Part shown: in pieces, positions 19,142 to 31,379 of the stretch | Layout: every line of letters begins with the position of its first letter | How positions within the stretch are numbered: the first letter of the stretch is position 1 | Source: Rhizobiaceae bacterium | GTDB lineage: Bacteria > Pseudomonadota > Alphaproteobacteria > Rhizobiales > Rhizobiaceae | DNA length: 64,000 bases | NCBI GenBank assembly: GCA_014238155.1 | Contig: JABABQ010000063.1 | Span: 153,920-217,919 of the forward strand | Direction of reading: 5' to 3' | The notes under the pieces: model-generated | Told to the model about the DNA's origin: nothing | The model's input: only the letters and a program-made list of their open reading frames with translations | Database searches by the model: none | Translations under genes and position numbers: made by a program

Positions 19142-20431
19142 TTAGCGATCTCCAATTTTGACAAAATTCCGTTCTGTAGGGCCGGTATAAAGCTGACGAG
19201 GACGGCCAATTTTCTGTCGTGGGTCCTCAATCATTTCTTTCCACTGAGCGATCCAGCCAACGGTTCTTGCAAGTGAGAACAAAACGGTGAACATGTCTGT
19301 TGGGAACCCCAGTGCTTTCAAAGTGATACCGGAATAAAAATCGATATTTGGATACAGGCCGCGTTCCTTGAAATAGGGGTCTTCAATGGCGATTTTCTCC
19401 AGTTCCATCGCAACATCGAGGATCGGGTCGTCCTTGATTCCCAAAACACCCAGAACTTCATGGGTAGTCTGCTGCATGATTTTGGCGCGCGGATCATAGT
19501 TTTTGTAAACTCGGTGTCCAAAGCCCATCAGACGGAACGGGTCGTTTTTGTCCTTGGCACGTTCGATAAATTCAGGGATTCGATCGGGCGTTCCTATTTC
19601 GTTGAGCATGTTCAACGCCGCTTCATTTGCTCCACCATGCGCAGGTCCCCACAAACAGGCGATACCCGCAGCGATGCAGGCAAACGGATTGGCACCCGAC
19701 GAACCCGCCAGACGAACTGTGGAGGTCGACGCATTCTGTTCGTGATCCGCATGGAGGATGAAAATCCTGTCCATGGCACGGGCGAGAACGGGGTTCACAT
19801 TGTAGTCTTCGGCGGGAACAGCAAAGCACATGTGCAGAAAATTTGACGCGTAATCCAAATCATTGCGCGGATACACAAATGGCTGGCCGACGGAATACTT
19901 ATACGCCATGGCCGCGATAGTCGGCATTTTCGCAATCATCCGCATGGCAGCAATTTCACGCTGTGCCTCGTCGGTAATGTCGGTTGAATCGTGGTAAAAG
20001 GCAGAAAGTGCACCAACGACCCCGACCATGATGGCCATTGGATGGGCATCGCGACGAAATCCGGAAAACAGTTTTGTCATCTGGTCATGCAACATCGTGT
20101 GATTGGTCACGCGAAAGGTAAAGTCTTCCAGCTGATCAGCGGTGGGAAGTTCTTGATAAAGCAGCAGATAGCACGTTTCCAAAAATGATCCCTGTTCGGC
20201 CAATTGGTCGATTGGATATCCCCGATGCAACAAAACACCGGCATCGCCATCAATATAGGTGATGGCACTTTCACATGAGGCCGTGGATGTGAAACCCGGA
20301 TCAAATGTGAAGCAGTCAGTGTTTTTGTAGAGCGTTGAAATATCAACTACATCCGGGCCAATAGAACCGGATCGCATGGGAAAATCATAATTCTCATTTC
20401 CAATTTGAAGCGTTGCTTTTTTTTCTGCCAT
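19142..20431 (-). CDS. gltA: Citrate synthase
   Basis: Condenses oxaloacetate and acetyl-CoA in the TCA cycle. 429 residues, the size of the NADH-regulated hexameric type of Gram-negative bacteria. Active-site segments: [34 protein letters not shown] and the Asp region near [15 protein letters not shown] ribosome site (AAAGGGATAAAA) precedes the ATG. It is transcribed alone, between convergent lpxB and the downstream gltX. Confidence 0.97.
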   Translation of the reverse strand: MAEKKATLQIGNENYDFPMRSGSIGPDVVDISTLYKNTDCFTFDPGFTSTASCESAITYIDGDAGVLLHRGYPIDQLAEQGSFLETCYLLLYQELPTADQLEDFTFRVTNHTMLHDQMTKLFSGFRRDAHPMAIMVGVVGALSAFYHDSTDITDEAQREIAAMRMIAKMPTIAAMAYKYSVGQPFVYPRNDLDYASNFLHMCFAVPAEDYNVNPVLARAMDRIFILHADHEQNASTSTVRLAGSSGANPFACIAAGIACLWGPAHGGANEAALNMLNEIGTPDRIPEFIERAKDKNDPFRLMGFGHRVYKNYDPRAKIMQQTTHEVLGVLGIKDDPILDVAMELEKIAIEDPYFKERGLYPNIDFYSGITLKALGFPTDMFTVLFSLARTVGWIAQWKEMIEDPRQKIGRPRQLYTGPTERNFVKIGDR

Positions 20432-20669
20432 TTTATCCCTTTCAAATATTGTTCCCCACTTGAACCGAAAAGATTCAAGACCACCAGAATTACCAGCTGG
20501 TTATGGAGCGCCGCAGTGCCCGGCAATATATCAGGGCACATTCGCAAACGGGCGCATCAGACGTTCCTCATGAATAGAGGATTTGCCCCACCGGAACAAG
20601 ACAAGGACCGTGAATCAACCAATTGTGCTTTGGTCGAATAGCAACGAGACAAGTTTGTGAATCAGGGGA

Positions 20670-22103
20670 TCAGGTGACAGCCTGATCAGAAAGGCGCGCC
20701 AGGCATTCTTGCTTGCTCAACACTGCCATGACATCAAATACGCCAGGTGATGTCGTGCGCCCGGTCAAGGCTGCCCTGATTGGCTGAGCAACCTTGCCAA
20801 GTTTGAGATCACGTTCCTTGGTGAATTCGCGCACTTCCTGTTCAATGTTCTCAAGTGTCCAGTCAGACACGGCTTCAAGGCGCGGCAACAGACCATTCAA
20901 CACTCTGCGACCCGCTGCCCCATCATTGTCCAAAATTGACTGCGCCTTCTCTTCCATAACCAAAGGCCGTGCGGCAAACAGAAAACGCCCACCATCAATC
21001 AACTCCAGCAGAGTTTTGGCGCGTTCCTTCAATCCCGGCATGGAAGCCAGCAACTGAGTTTCAATTGTCTCCGTCCAGCGCTGTTGATACCACTCTCCAC
21101 CTTCAATCTCAGGAAGAATGATCTTGACCTGAGCCAGCAGCCGAGCATCTTCAGCATCACGGATATATTGTCCATTCATGTTTTCAAGCTTGCTGAAATC
21201 GAAACGCGAAGGTGACTTTCCAATACCTTCCAAAGAAAATAAATCACTCAGCTGTTCGGTAGTGAAGTACTCATCATCCCCATGGGCCCATCCAAGGCGT
21301 ACTAGATAGTTGCGCAAGGCTTCAGGCAAATAGCCCATCGCCCGATAGGCTTCAGCCCCGGTCGCCCCGTGACGTTTTGATAGTTTTGCACCATCTGGAC
21401 CATAGATCAGTGGGATATGGGCCATCTGTGGCACATCCCAGTCCAGCGCATCATAGATTATTTGTTGACGTGCTGCGTTGGTCAGGTGGTCGTCTCCGCG
21501 AATAATGTTGGTGACGCCCATATCGTGATCATCCACCACAACGGCCAGCATATAAGTCGGCGTGCTGTCTGAGCGCAGCAGCACCAGATCATCCAGATCC
21601 TTGTTGGGAAAACGAACTTCGCCTTGAACTTTGTCATGAACCACAGTTTCCCCGTCTTGGGGAGACTTGATACGAATAACCGGATCCACGCCCGCAGGTG
21701 CATCTGATTCCGGGCGATCACGCCATCGACCGTCATAGCGGGGAGGGCGCTTTTCTGCTCGCGCCAACGCGCGCATTTCTTCCAGTTCTTCCTGACTGGC
21801 ATAACACTTATACGCACGACCGGTATCGAGCAATTGTTGAACCGCTTCACGATGACGCTCAACTCGCGAAAACTGCGAGATTGGTTCACCGTCCCAATCG
21901 AGCCCCAACCATTTAAGCCCGTCCAGCAGAGCGTCGACAGCTTCCTGCGACGAACGCGACCGATCAGTATCTTCGATGCGCAATAGCATTTTTCCACCAT
22001 TTGCCTTGGCATACAGCCAATTGAAAAGCGCAGTTCTGGCTCCACCAATGTGGAGAAAACCTGTGGGAGAAGGCGCAAAACGAGTAACAACGGGTGCGGA
22101 CAT
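20670..22103 (-). CDS. gltX: Glutamyl-tRNA synthetase
   Basis: Class I aminoacyl-tRNA synthetase charging tRNA-Glu, 477 residues from the ATG at 22103 ([21 protein letters not shown]); the 37-residue extension of the track ORF is rejected. HIGH-type motif [19 protein letters not shown]-type motif [12 protein letters not shown]. It is divergent from comEC across 153 bases. Alphaproteobacteria often carry two GltX forms; whether this is GltX1 or GltX2 cannot be told here. Confidence 0.95.
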   Translation of the reverse strand: MSAPVVTRFAPSPTGFLHIGGARTALFNWLYAKANGGKMLLRIEDTDRSRSSQEAVDALLDGLKWLGLDWDGEPISQFSRVERHREAVQQLLDTGRAYKCYASQEELEEMRALARAEKRPPRYDGRWRDRPESDAPAGVDPVIRIKSPQDGETVVHDKVQGEVRFPNKDLDDLVLLRSDSTPTYMLAVVVDDHDMGVTNIIRGDDHLTNAARQQIIYDALDWDVPQMAHIPLIYGPDGAKLSKRHGATGAEAYRAMGYLPEALRNYLVRLGWAHGDDEYFTTEQLSDLFSLEGIGKSPSRFDFSKLENMNGQYIRDAEDARLLAQVKIILPEIEGGEWYQQRWTETIETQLLASMPGLKERAKTLLELIDGGRFLFAARPLVMEEKAQSILDNDGAAGRRVLNGLLPRLEAVSDWTLENIEQEVREFTKERDLKLGKVAQPIRAALTGRTTSPGVFDVMAVLSKQECLARLSDQAVT

Positions 22104-22256
22104 GCCTAGAAGCTCAATTGGGTTGGAAGATTGAAGGTGTTGCCCCTTTAGCACAGGATTGCAATCATACAAGCCAAACTGCGACACCAGTGCCTGTTGA
22201 TGCACATTGCGCATGAAATGTGATGGCTTCTGGAATTAGAGGGAAAAGAGAAGGCG

Positions 22257-24650
22257 ATGAAGCGCCTTGCGGCAAAGTTTCGACGATCAGAAAAACCGAA
22301 GTCCGATTTGTGGACGCCGGTATCCGGTGATGACGCTTTAGATCGTTTGCCCGACCAATATGATATCGATGCATCGAGCCAACAAAAGGGTCTGGCGACG
22401 GCGCCAGATTCCAACTTTCCGGTAACCGCACCGGCCGGATTGTCACGATTTCAACTTCGGTTGGATTACTTCGCACAATCGATCTGGGATTGGGTTGCCC
22501 AACAATTGCATCTGGAGCAAGCGCAACGGGGCGGGTTTTTGTGGATACCTGTATTAATAGGCAGTGGTTGCGCGGTGTATTTTATTTTGCCCCGCGAACC
22601 CTGGCCGTTAGCATTTCCGCTATTGACCATGCTGTTGGCAGTTCTGTCCTGGATGATGAGGCGGATCAGAATTCTTCCAATCTGCCTCGCCTTGATGCTG
22701 ATCGCAGGGGGCGTAAGTCTGACACAATTGCGCACACTTTCGCTTTCCACCGTCATGCTTGAACGCAGTTTGATTACTACAATCTCCGGTCGGGTTGTGA
22801 GAACCGAGCCACGACCAAATGGGCGCGTGCGCTATACAATATCGGTACTGCATATTGACGGTATTTCGCCGTCGCCAGCACAGGTGCGTCTCACCGCCCG
22901 TCAGAGAGATCATTTGTTTGAATATGGCGATGTGATCTCGGGGCGAGCGCGACTGGCGCCGCCACCCGGACCGGCTCTGCCTGGTGGCTATGATTTCCGG
23001 TTCTTCTCCTGGTATGCTGGCATAGGTGGTTCGGGGTTCTTTCTTGGAACACCCACATTGATTCAACCAAAAACGGCGAACAATTGGTTGATCCAGACCT
23101 GGGCAGCCGTGACGAGAGAACACATAGCAAACCTGCTGAGACGGGCGCTTCCTCCTCACTCCAGTTCATTAGCCACAGCCTTGATTGTTGGCGAGCGAAG
23201 CCGGATTGATGAAGCGACCAACGAAGCGCTGCGACGATCAGGTCTGGCACACATTCTGGCTATATCGGGATTGCATATGGCGCTGGTGACACTGACGGTC
23301 GTTGGTGGGGTTCGATTGATTCTGGCCGCTGTTCCGGCGCTCGTATTGCAACGCCCAGTTAAGAAAATTGCCGGATGTTTTGGTCTGGTCAGCGCCACAA
23401 TTTACTTGATGCTGTCGGGGGCAAATCTGTCCACGCAAAGAGCCTATATCATGGTTGTCGTGCTGTTGCTGGCGACGTTGATGGATCGGCGAGCGCTGAC
23501 GATGCGCAATGTGGCTATTGCTGCGCTGGTGGTTTTATTCATGGCTCCCGAGGCCGTTTTGCAACCGGGGTTTCAGATGTCATTTGCTGCGGCTGCCGCA
23601 TTGATCGCCGCTTTTGAATGGATAGCGCAGCGCGACTGGAAGCAAACGCAACCAGCACCCGGCAGCCGGTCTTCAGACATTAAACGCAAGGCAGCCCGCC
23701 ATATTTCAGGTTTGGTGTTGGTTCCGTTGATTGCCGGACTGGCCACCGGGCTTTATGCCGGTTTTCACTTTTACCGCGTCGCACCGCTGGGCCTGTTGGC
23801 CAATGTTCTGGCAATGCCCGTAGTGTCGCTGGCCGTCATGCCACTGGCTTTGCTCAGCGTTATTCTTATGCCTTTCGGGCTCGAACAACTAACCCTGACA
23901 CCCTTGAGCAGCGCTTTGGAACTGGTCGTCACTATCGCAAAATGGGTGTCAGAACTTAGTACGTCAAAACCATTGGCCGTGATTGGATCAACAGGACAAT
24001 TGGAATTGTCTACCTTACTACTTGGAACTCTGGGACTCATAATCGTAACCCTGTCCAGATCCCGATTAAAGCGGTTGGCCATACCTTGCTTTATGGTGAT
24101 GGTTGGTTTCGCGGTCTCTCGTCAACCCCCCGATTTTATCATTTCCGAAAACGGTCGGCAGGTGGGAGCCCTGGGAGCTGAAGGGGTTCTTGTCTTATCC
24201 CGGCCAAATGCTGAAAAATTTACAACCAAAATTTGGCGGCAAGCCTATCGTGCGCCGAATTCCGTGGAACTGGATAAACACCACAACAACAATCTGTCGC
24301 GCCGCTGTGACCCCTATGGATGTGTGCTGAGAAAGTCGAATACCGTAGTTGCTCATATTCACAACACGGCGCGACTGACCCAGGACTGCTTAATGGCGGA
24401 CATCATCGTCGTCCCCTACGACGTACCGTGGGCATGCCAGTTTTTGCCCGCCAAACAACGTCCGGTTGTTATCGAGGCCAGTTCCCTCAGGCGGACAGGT
24501 GCCCTGGCAATCTTGGTCCACGATACAAAAGACAGTATCTCAAACCATCAATATGGGCCGTTCGTGGAGGCAACGGGTTCGGCAAACATCCACGATCAGC
24601 TGTATCGAATACGACGCGCAAGAAATGATTCTATTCGACCGTGGAACTAA
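22257..24650 (+). CDS. comEC: ComEC/Rec2 family competence protein
   Basis: Large inner-membrane protein of 797 residues, related to the DNA channel used in natural transformation. After a ~75-residue cytoplasmic tail come hydrophobic segments, a DUF4131-type periplasmic domain (TTISGRVVRTEPRPNGRVRYTIS) and the competence core with LAHILAISGLHMALVTLTV and LSTQRAYIMVVVLLLATLMDRRA. The C-terminal ~180 residues follow the usual position of the metallo-beta-lactamase-like domain but lack an obvious HxHxDH motif, as in many alphaproteobacteria. Whether the strain is transformable cannot be inferred. Confidence 0.92.
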   Translation: MKRLAAKFRRSEKPKSDLWTPVSGDDALDRLPDQYDIDASSQQKGLATAPDSNFPVTAPAGLSRFQLRLDYFAQSIWDWVAQQLHLEQAQRGGFLWIPVLIGSGCAVYFILPREPWPLAFPLLTMLLAVLSWMMRRIRILPICLALMLIAGGVSLTQLRTLSLSTVMLERSLITTISGRVVRTEPRPNGRVRYTISVLHIDGISPSPAQVRLTARQRDHLFEYGDVISGRARLAPPPGPALPGGYDFRFFSWYAGIGGSGFFLGTPTLIQPKTANNWLIQTWAAVTREHIANLLRRALPPHSSSLATALIVGERSRIDEATNEALRRSGLAHILAISGLHMALVTLTVVGGVRLILAAVPALVLQRPVKKIAGCFGLVSATIYLMLSGANLSTQRAYIMVVVLLLATLMDRRALTMRNVAIAALVVLFMAPEAVLQPGFQMSFAAAAALIAAFEWIAQRDWKQTQPAPGSRSSDIKRKAARHISGLVLVPLIAGLATGLYAGFHFYRVAPLGLLANVLAMPVVSLAVMPLALLSVILMPFGLEQLTLTPLSSALELVVTIAKWVSELSTSKPLAVIGSTGQLELSTLLLGTLGLIIVTLSRSRLKRLAIPCFMVMVGFAVSRQPPDFIISENGRQVGALGAEGVLVLSRPNAEKFTTKIWRQAYRAPNSVELDKHHNNNLSRRCDPYGCVLRKSNTVVAHIHNTARLTQDCLMADIIVVPYDVPWACQFLPAKQRPVVIEASSLRRTGALAILVHDTKDSISNHQYGPFVEATGSANIHDQLYRIRRARNDSIRPWN

Positions 24651-24655
24651 TATAA

Positions 24656-25363
24656 TTAATGATAACTGCGAACTAGGCCGACAAGCTTACCTTGTACATC
24701 AACGCGATCCGGGCCAAATACTCGTGTTTCATAGGCAGGGTTGGCAGCTTCAAGTGCAATATCCTGTCCTTGACGCCTAAATGTCTTAAGCGTGGCTTCT
24801 TCATCATCTATAAGGGCAACAACGATATCTCCGGGCGTTGCAGTACCGGCTTTTTGAATAACAACTGTATCGCCATCGAGAATACCAGCCTCGATCATCG
24901 AGTCTCCTTTGACTTCCAGAGCGTAATGTTCCCCACCACCCAGCATTTCCGGTGATACAGTCACCATATGCGTGTTTTCCTGAATTGCCGATATCGGCGT
25001 GCCCGCTGCTATGCGACCCATGACCGGAATACTTGCAAAACCAGGATTATCATCATTGGCGGCGCGTGCGGCACGTGCGGTTGAATCAGCAACATTTGAT
25101 GCAGCATTTGTCGTCGCCGAAGTCGCCACCGCCGCAACACTTGCTGCAGATTCGGGCAGTTTCAGAATTTCAAGTGCGCGAGCCCGATTCGGCAAACGTC
25201 TGATAAATCCTCGCTCTTCAAGAGCCGTGATCAATCGATGAATTCCTGATTTGGATTTCAGATCCAGGGCATCCTTCATCTCGTCAAAAGACGGCGGCAC
25301 ACCAGCCTCCTGAAGACGTTTCTGAATGAACATGAGCAATTGGTGCTGCTTGCGGGTTAGCAT
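24656..25363 (-). CDS. lexA: LexA repressor, SOS regulator
   Basis: SOS-response repressor with self-cleavage. 235 residues from the ATG at 25363 ([17 protein letters not shown]); the 25-residue extension in the track is rejected. The winged helix includes [23 protein letters not shown], then an Ala-rich linker longer than in E. coli LexA, as is usual in alphaproteobacteria. The cleavage Ala-Gly lies in [11 protein letters not shown], the Ser in [13 protein letters not shown] and the Lys in [12 protein letters not shown]. An alphaproteobacterial SOS box lies upstream, which implies autoregulation. Confidence 0.96.
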   Translation of the reverse strand: MLTRKQHQLLMFIQKRLQEAGVPPSFDEMKDALDLKSKSGIHRLITALEERGFIRRLPNRARALEILKLPESAASVAAVATSATTNAASNVADSTARAARAANDDNPGFASIPVMGRIAAGTPISAIQENTHMVTVSPEMLGGGEHYALEVKGDSMIEAGILDGDTVVIQKAGTATPGDIVVALIDDEEATLKTFRRQGQDIALEAANPAYETRVFGPDRVDVQGKLVGLVRSYH

Positions 25364-25446
25364 GGGTCTATCCGTTCCTGTCGGCCACCCTGGGCGGGCG
25401 GGTGATTCGGTCAACAAAGTGATACAAAACAAGAACAAGTTAGCAT

Positions 25447-25461
25447 GTTCTTAATGTGTTC
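25447..25461 (-). promoter_or_regulatory. SOS box upstream of lexA
   Basis: GTTC-TTAATGT-GTTC matches the alphaproteobacterial LexA operator GTTC-N7-GTTC exactly and lies 84 bases upstream of the lexA start. An additional GAAC just before it (25433-25436) forms an inverted pair with the first GTTC. Autoregulation of lexA is the expected consequence. Confidence 0.85.
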
Positions 25462-25551
25462 TGCAAGTTTTCTCCTTTTGCCCCCTCAACTTTGCATGGC
25501 AGCCATGTGATCTTGGCGTTGGTTTCAACTGGACTGAACAACCAATATTAG

Positions 25552-25734
25552 GTGCACGAAGACACCTTACCGGATCCTTACATGTTTCCCTTTCGAACTC
25601 GGACGACAAATAAAAGCAAAAACCGCAAGTCTGCTCTACTCAGTTCAATGAGTGGTGTTGATTTGGCCGATATCGGTTTGAAGCCCGCAGACATTGAGCG
25701 TTTGGTAGACAAACTAAGACTGCTGGATCAGTAG
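25552..25734 (+). CDS. Possible small protein with DIGL-type C-terminal motif
   Basis: A 60-codon ORF with a GTG start between lexA and moeA, opposite to both. The C-terminal half MSGVDLADIGLKPADIERLVDKL resembles the L-x-DIGL-x-x-x-DI motif of DUF1127 proteins, but the arginine-rich part is weak (RTRTTNKSKNRKS). It could be a diverged member or a chance ORF. It is included because it fills the gap and has a family-like motif. Confidence 0.35.
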   Translation: MHEDTLPDPYMFPFRTRTTNKSKNRKSALLSSMSGVDLADIGLKPADIERLVDKLRLLDQ

Positions 25735-25756
25735 TTCTGACACCCTCATCGCATTT

Positions 25757-26965
25757 TCAAAGCAGGATGATTTGGCAGGATTCACCAGCGGCGCTGGCCG
25801 GTGCGAATGCCGGCCTGATCATCAAACACGTCGCGCGGGCCATCAACGTCAGGATTGAGCTGTCCTGATTGTCAAATGGTGTGACGAAATAGGTGCCGTC
25901 TCGTTTCTCGTATGTGGCACGCATATATTCTTCCCTCTGATCGTTCTCTGACAATTCAATATCAAGTATCGCATCAAGGCGCTCGGCGGTTGCGTCCTGC
26001 CCGGTCATCCTGTTGATCAGCGGAACCAGAAAAATCTCGGTGCAAACCAGACTTGATACCGGATTGCCCGGCAATCCCAAAAATCTTTTCCGATGTTTTC
26101 CTTCCATCGATTGCCCAAACATGACGGGCTTGCCCGGACGCATCGCCAATTTCCAGAAATTCAGTTCCACTCCTTTGTCCTGCAGAGCTTGCGCCACAAG
26201 ATCATGGTCACCAACCGATGCCCCGCCCAGCGTGACTACGATATCGGCATCCTTTGCAAAGTTGAATTTGTCCTGTAGCGAAGCAAGCGTATCGCCCGCA
26301 ATGCCAAGATCCAGCACGTCACCTCCCGCCCGGCGCACTAACTCGGCAACCCCGAAGCCATTGGAGGCTATGATTTGATCGTCGGCTGGAATTTGACCCG
26401 GCAATACCAACTCATCACCTGTGGCAATTATCGCAACCAATGGCTTTTTATGGACCGGCAGTGTGGGAATGTTCATTGCCGCAGCAAGGGAGATTCGAGA
26501 CGACGTCAGGCTGTCACCAGCAGATAACAGCACTTGCCCCTTCGAAAAATCGAGACCTGCCGGACGAATATAGCGACCAACAATCTCTCCTTTTAAGATT
26601 CGCACGCTGTCATGATCACGATGAACATTTTCCTGGATGACGATAGTGTCGGCTCCCAAAGGCACCGGTGCACCGGTGAATATGCGGACACATTGACCCG
26701 CAGCTACCGATCCACCAAATCCATGTCCAGCAGCAGATTCACCAACCAATTTGAGCATTGTCGGGCATTTGACGACATCTTCGGCTCGCACCGCGTATCC
26801 GTCCATGGCAGATGCTGCAAAGGGCGGTTGGGTTCGCGTGGCACTCAGATCTTGCGTCAGGATACGTTTACCGGCTTCGGCCAGTATCACCATTTCGCTA
26901 TCAGTTTGCTCTACATTGGCCAGAATGCGTTGCAGCGCAGCTTCTACCGACAGCAAACCACTCAT
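25757..26965 (-). CDS. moeA: Molybdopterin molybdotransferase MoeA
   Basis: Inserts molybdate into adenylylated molybdopterin. 402 residues with [18 protein letters not shown] near residue 45, an MPT-binding domain with [11 protein letters not shown] and [27 protein letters not shown], and a C-terminal beta-barrel domain. It overlaps moaC by four bases and lies in the trpD-trpC-moaC-moeA transcription unit known from rhizobia and relatives. Confidence 0.95.
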   Translation of the reverse strand: MSGLLSVEAALQRILANVEQTDSEMVILAEAGKRILTQDLSATRTQPPFAASAMDGYAVRAEDVVKCPTMLKLVGESAAGHGFGGSVAAGQCVRIFTGAPVPLGADTIVIQENVHRDHDSVRILKGEIVGRYIRPAGLDFSKGQVLLSAGDSLTSSRISLAAAMNIPTLPVHKKPLVAIIATGDELVLPGQIPADDQIIASNGFGVAELVRRAGGDVLDLGIAGDTLASLQDKFNFAKDADIVVTLGGASVGDHDLVAQALQDKGVELNFWKLAMRPGKPVMFGQSMEGKHRKRFLGLPGNPVSSLVCTEIFLVPLINRMTGQDATAERLDAILDIELSENDQREEYMRATYEKRDGTYFVTPFDNQDSSILTLMARATCLMIRPAFAPASAAGESCQIILL

Positions 26966-27450
26966 GATTGGGAATCAGCCTTCCAATCGCCGGATTTACC
27001 GCCAGATTTTGACAACAGTCGCGTTGGGCCAATTTCCATGGCACGGTCAACAGCCTTTGCCATATCATAGACGGTAAGTGCGGCAACGCTAGCGGCGGTC
27101 AACGCCTCCATTTCCACGCCGGTTTGACCAGCAACCTTGGCCATCGCCTCAATGCGCAGGCCGGGTAGATCTGGATTGACCTGTATGTCCACTGACACTT
27201 TTGTCAGGGCAAGGGGATGGCACAGCGGGATTAATTCGTGGGTCCGTTTTGCAGCCATTATGCCAGCCAGACGCGCCGTGGCCAGCACATCACCTTTTTT
27301 AGCATTACCAGATATAATCAGGTCTAGCGTTGACTGTTGCATCAGCACGCAACTTTCAGCCACCGCAATCCGTTCGGTATGCGCCTTGTCGGCAACATCC
27401 ACCATATTGGCGCTGCCATCAGAAGCAATATGGGTGAGCTTGCCGGACAT
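26962..27450 (-). CDS. moaC: Cyclic pyranopterin monophosphate synthase MoaC
   Basis: Second step of molybdenum cofactor synthesis, converting the MoaA product to cPMP. 162 residues with [19 protein letters not shown]-type substrate-binding segment and the catalytic [24 protein letters not shown]. It begins directly after the trpC stop and ends in a four-base overlap with moeA, so translation is probably coupled. Confidence 0.95.
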   Translation of the reverse strand: MSGKLTHIASDGSANMVDVADKAHTERIAVAESCVLMQQSTLDLIISGNAKKGDVLATARLAGIMAAKRTHELIPLCHPLALTKVSVDIQVNPDLPGLRIEAMAKVAGQTGVEMEALTAASVAALTVYDMAKAVDRAMEIGPTRLLSKSGGKSGDWKADSQS

Positions 27451-28266
27451 CTAGGCGGCACTTGGCCGAGAGGCGGATTTATCCAGCAATGCAGCTGTCG
27501 CGGCAGCCACATCTGACTGTCGCATCAGGCTTTCACCAATCAGGAAAGTATTGACATCATTCGCTGCCATTCGGGCAAGGTCTTCGGGTGAGAATAAACC
27601 CGATTCACCAATCACAATGCGATCGTTTGGCACTAATGGCGCAAGCAATTCCGTTGTGGTCAGGCTGACATCGAATGTTTTCAAATTGCGGTTGTTGATT
27701 CCCAACAGACAGGAATCCAACTTTAAGGCCCGGTCCAATTCCTCGCGATTGTGAACTTCCAGCAATACATCCATGCCCAGTTCGAAGGCCGCCACTTCCA
27801 GCAGTTTTGCAATATCATCGCTGACAGCCGCCATAATGATCAAAATACAATCGGCACCCCAGGCCCGGGCTTCGTGAACCTGATAGACGTCGTACATAAA
27901 ATCCTTACGCAGACAGGGCAGGGCCACGGCATCTCTGGCGGCACTCAAGAATTCAGGCGCGCCTTGAAATGAGGGGCTGTCGGTGAGGACAGAAAGACAC
28001 GCAGCCCCACCGGATTGATATGCTTTGGCCAGGTTGGGAGGGTCGAAATCCTCCCGAATTAAGCCTTTTGAAGGGCTGGCCTTTTTGATTTCCGCTATCA
28101 GAGCATATTGATCTTGCTGGTGCTTGGCCCGCAGTGCTTCAGCGAAACCGCGAGGTTTTGAGACGTCGGTAGCACGAGCCTTCAGGTCGTCCATACTGAC
28201 CAGCGATTTGGCCTTTTCAATTTCCTGGCGTTTATAAACCCCGATTTTTTCCAGAATATCACTCAT
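27451..28266 (-). CDS. trpC: Indole-3-glycerol phosphate synthase
   Basis: TIM-barrel enzyme of tryptophan synthesis, 271 residues. Motifs: [21 protein letters not shown] (catalytic Glu and Lys), [38 protein letters not shown] and [17 protein letters not shown]. The ATG at 28266 ([20 protein letters not shown]) overlaps the trpD end by eight bases; the longer track ORF is rejected. The adjacent moaC starts one base after its stop codon. Confidence 0.96.
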   Translation of the reverse strand: MSDILEKIGVYKRQEIEKAKSLVSMDDLKARATDVSKPRGFAEALRAKHQQDQYALIAEIKKASPSKGLIREDFDPPNLAKAYQSGGAACLSVLTDSPSFQGAPEFLSAARDAVALPCLRKDFMYDVYQVHEARAWGADCILIIMAAVSDDIAKLLEVAAFELGMDVLLEVHNREELDRALKLDSCLLGINNRNLKTFDVSLTTTELLAPLVPNDRIVIGESGLFSPEDLARMAANDVNTFLIGESLMRQSDVAAATAALLDKSASRPSAA

Positions 28267-29281
28267 TTGACGAACCGTTGGAAACCTCCACCAGCTTGGC
28301 GAGTGCTTTTGCCGCAGCGCCACTGTCAATCGATTCTGCCGCCAATTGCGCACCGGATTTTAAGTCGCCAGCAAGATCGGCAACCAGCAATCCAGCACCC
28401 GCATTGAGCAGGACCATATCGCGATAGGCATTTTTGTCGCCGTCCAACACAGCTTTCAGAGCAGCAGCATTATAGGTTGCGTCACCACCCTTCAGATCAG
28501 CCAGAGAGTGACGACCAACACCTGCATCTTCGGGTTCAATTTCAAAGCTTGAAACAGCACCATCTCTCAATTCAAACACCGTGCTTGTGCCAGTTACTGT
28601 CAATTCATCCATACTGTCGCCATGCACCAGCCAAGCGCGTTCAGAACCGAGGTTTTTCAGCACATTGATCATCGGTTCCAGCAATGCAGGCGAAAAGGCT
28701 CCAACAACCTGTCGCTTGACACCGGCCGGATTGGAAAGCGGCCCCAGAATATTAAACACGGTACGCGTGCCGAGCTCGACACGGCTAGGCCCGACAAACC
28801 GCGTCGCCGCGTGATGAGCCGGAGCAAACATGAAACCGACGCCTGCCTTCTCAACGCATCGCGCTGTGCCTTCAGCACCTGTTTCCAGATTAACCCCCAG
28901 ACTTTCCAACGTGTCAGCAGTTCCGGTTTTTGAGCTGAGGGCACGGTTGCCGTGTTTGGCAACCTTTGCACCCGCGCCAGCCATGACAATCGCCGAACAG
29001 GTGCTGATACTATAAGTACCGGTCTGGGTGCCCCCGGTTCCGACAATATCAACGGCACCTTGTGGCGCATCCACTTTCAGCATCTTGTCCCGCATGGTCG
29101 AAACTGCGCCGGTGATCTCTTCCACCGTCTCACCCCGAACCCGCAAAGCCATCAGGAACCCACCAATTTGACTTGGCGTAGCGTCGCCCGACATCATGAT
29201 GTCGAAGGCGTCTTGCGCCTGTCCACGGGTCAACGATTGTCCCGTCGCAACGATGCCAATGAGGTCTTTGAAATCTGCCAT
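28259..29281 (-). CDS. trpD: Anthranilate phosphoribosyltransferase
   Basis: Transfers the phosphoribosyl group to anthranilate in tryptophan synthesis. 340 residues with the PRPP-binding [38 protein letters not shown] and [19 protein letters not shown]. The ATG at 29281 gives the normal N-terminus ([14 protein letters not shown]). trpD is 38 bases after ppiD on the same strand. No trpE or trpG is nearby, which is usual for this group, where trpE(G) is located elsewhere. Confidence 0.96.
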   Translation of the reverse strand: MADFKDLIGIVATGQSLTRGQAQDAFDIMMSGDATPSQIGGFLMALRVRGETVEEITGAVSTMRDKMLKVDAPQGAVDIVGTGGTQTGTYSISTCSAIVMAGAGAKVAKHGNRALSSKTGTADTLESLGVNLETGAEGTARCVEKAGVGFMFAPAHHAATRFVGPSRVELGTRTVFNILGPLSNPAGVKRQVVGAFSPALLEPMINVLKNLGSERAWLVHGDSMDELTVTGTSTVFELRDGAVSSFEIEPEDAGVGRHSLADLKGGDATYNAAALKAVLDGDKNAYRDMVLLNAGAGLLVADLAGDLKSGAQLAAESIDSGAAAKALAKLVEVSNGSSNE

Positions 29282-29319
29282 GCTTTGTCCTTCTGACGTC
29301 CCAACTCTCGCCGGTAACG

Positions 29320-31209
29320 TCAATACCCCTGGGTCAGCGTATGACTGATCAGGGCAGGGTTCTGGGTAACCGAATAGGAATTCTGCAGATTGGTAATCAT
29401 CTGGGACAGCAAATCATCTGCGGCACCCTGATTTGCCAATTCAAGCTCTTCCTTTGGTGCTTCAACGGCCTGAGCTTCAACTCCCTTGCGCTCTGTAACG
29501 ATAATCAGCAGTTTTTCGACTGCTGTTGCACCATCGGCGAGAATAATCGCCTTATCGTCTCCCCGATAACCTGCGGTCGTTGCACTGCGAGGAAATCCAT
29601 CCTGACCCGCGTTACGTTTTAGAAATCCGGTGGTCTGAACCAGCAAGTCGATTTCCAGCGCCACATCATTAAGTGCAGCACCGGCTTCCAGCCGCTTTTT
29701 CAATTGCTCGGCTTTCTCGGTAACTCGTTTGGCTTCCTCAGCAGACGTCCAATCTGCGATCGCTTTTTCCTTGACCTCGTCCAGAGTGCGGTCCCTGGCC
29801 GGAATGATTTCCAGCACATCATACCACACGTAGCCTGTTGTGCCGACATCCAGCGGGCTGGCTTGTCCGCCAACGTCAGTAGAAAAAGCTTGAGAGAGCA
29901 AGTCGCGTGATGATGGCAGATCGCTGATCACAGTACCCTTGTCATCGCGTGCTGAGCGGTCGATCGCATCGATCACGCGGGTATCGACGCCAAGACGCTG
30001 ACCAATTTCGGAAAGTGCAGTGGCACCCGCACGCGCGTCCTCTACCGTTTCCTGCACATCGATGAGGGAATCGACTGCCTTGCGCAGCGCCAGGTCTTTG
30101 CGAATATCGTCTTTTACTTCGTCCAGCAATTTTGTGGATCCTGGTGTAATTTCAGTCACCCGTACCATGGTTGGCCCAAACGGACCCTTGAGAATCTCAC
30201 TTGGCGAATTGATTTCGAGTGAAAACGCTACATCCTGTATTGCGGCTGGCAGCTGACTTTTGCTCAACTGACCCAGATCAGCATCGGCCAAAGTGACATC
30301 GTTATCGCTCAGGATGGTTTCAAAAACTGATCCGTCGCTCAATGCCTTAACTGCGGTGTCCGCCAGTTCCTGCGATTTGAAGACGATCTGTTGAACCCGC
30401 CGCTTTTCGGGCGTCACATAGCTGTTCCTGCGAGATTCATAATCGGCAGCAATGTCTTCGTCTGAAATTGCTGTTTCATCGGCAAGATCGGATGCCTCAA
30501 CTTTGAGGATTTCCAGCTTGCGAAATTCCGGTGCTGCGTAGGTCTTTAGATTGGCGCCAAAATAGCTCAGCAATTGTTCATCAGTTGGGGCAGGGACAGC
30601 ATCAGCATGCTGCTTCGTCACCGTGATATACGAAAACTTGCGCTCTTCATTGGCATAGTCGCTCAATGCGTCGGCAAACACTTTTGGCAGGATAGTGTCC
30701 GTTGCAAATGACTGCATCACTTGTCCACGTACCGCCGACGCGTTTTGCAGCGCGATGTAATCGCTTTCCCTCATTTGAGCGTCGTATACGGCCCGGCGGA
30801 AAGTATCGCGATTAAACTTTCCTGAAGAATCACGAAATTGTGGGTTTTCAGCCAACATGCGGGCCAGCGTATCTTCCGACAGGGACAATCCCTGACTACG
30901 GGCATATTCATCAAGAACTGCAAAAGACACAACATTGCTCAAGGTTCTGGCTTCAACACCGAATAACCGTCCTTCCTCTTGAGTGAGGCGACGTCCAAGA
31001 CGTCGCTGCATGTCATTCATATTGCGGTTATAGGCGCTGAGAAATTCCCGCACGGTGACTGTGGTTTCGCCGACCTGAGCAATACTGGTGCCATTGGCGC
31101 CGGAAAGGATGCTGCCGGAAATGCCCCACAAGGCAAAACTGCCGACCAAAAGTACAAGTAAACCCTTGGCCACCCAGCCGGTAACAAACGAACGAAGAGA
31201 TTCAAGCAA
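29320..31209 (-). CDS. ppiD: Peptidylprolyl isomerase (SurA/PpiD type), periplasmic folding factor
   Basis: A 629-residue membrane-anchored chaperone. One N-terminal transmembrane helix ([21 protein letters not shown]), then a SurA-N-like region ([21 protein letters not shown]), a parvulin-like domain around residues 260-360 ([36 protein letters not shown]) and a C-terminal second domain. It probably assists outer-membrane and secreted protein folding. It heads the trpDC-moaC-moeA series and is divergent from tpiA. Confidence 0.92.
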   Translation of the reverse strand: MLESLRSFVTGWVAKGLLVLLVGSFALWGISGSILSGANGTSIAQVGETTVTVREFLSAYNRNMNDMQRRLGRRLTQEEGRLFGVEARTLSNVVSFAVLDEYARSQGLSLSEDTLARMLAENPQFRDSSGKFNRDTFRRAVYDAQMRESDYIALQNASAVRGQVMQSFATDTILPKVFADALSDYANEERKFSYITVTKQHADAVPAPTDEQLLSYFGANLKTYAAPEFRKLEILKVEASDLADETAISDEDIAADYESRRNSYVTPEKRRVQQIVFKSQELADTAVKALSDGSVFETILSDNDVTLADADLGQLSKSQLPAAIQDVAFSLEINSPSEILKGPFGPTMVRVTEITPGSTKLLDEVKDDIRKDLALRKAVDSLIDVQETVEDARAGATALSEIGQRLGVDTRVIDAIDRSARDDKGTVISDLPSSRDLLSQAFSTDVGGQASPLDVGTTGYVWYDVLEIIPARDRTLDEVKEKAIADWTSAEEAKRVTEKAEQLKKRLEAGAALNDVALEIDLLVQTTGFLKRNAGQDGFPRSATTAGYRGDDKAIILADGATAVEKLLIIVTERKGVEAQAVEAPKEELELANQGAADDLLSQMITNLQNSYSVTQNPALISHTLTQGY

Positions 31210-31379
31210 TGTCAGAATTCCTGTAAAAAGAAGTCACCAATAATGTTGGCGAAATAATTGCGGCCAACATATGGTGGTCAGCCATGATCGGCAAGCACTT
31301 AGCCGATCAGAAAATGTTGATTTTGTCGCAATTGGTAAGTAGGCAACCTGCAAGTCAATTCTTACGGTCGGAGCCCGTC

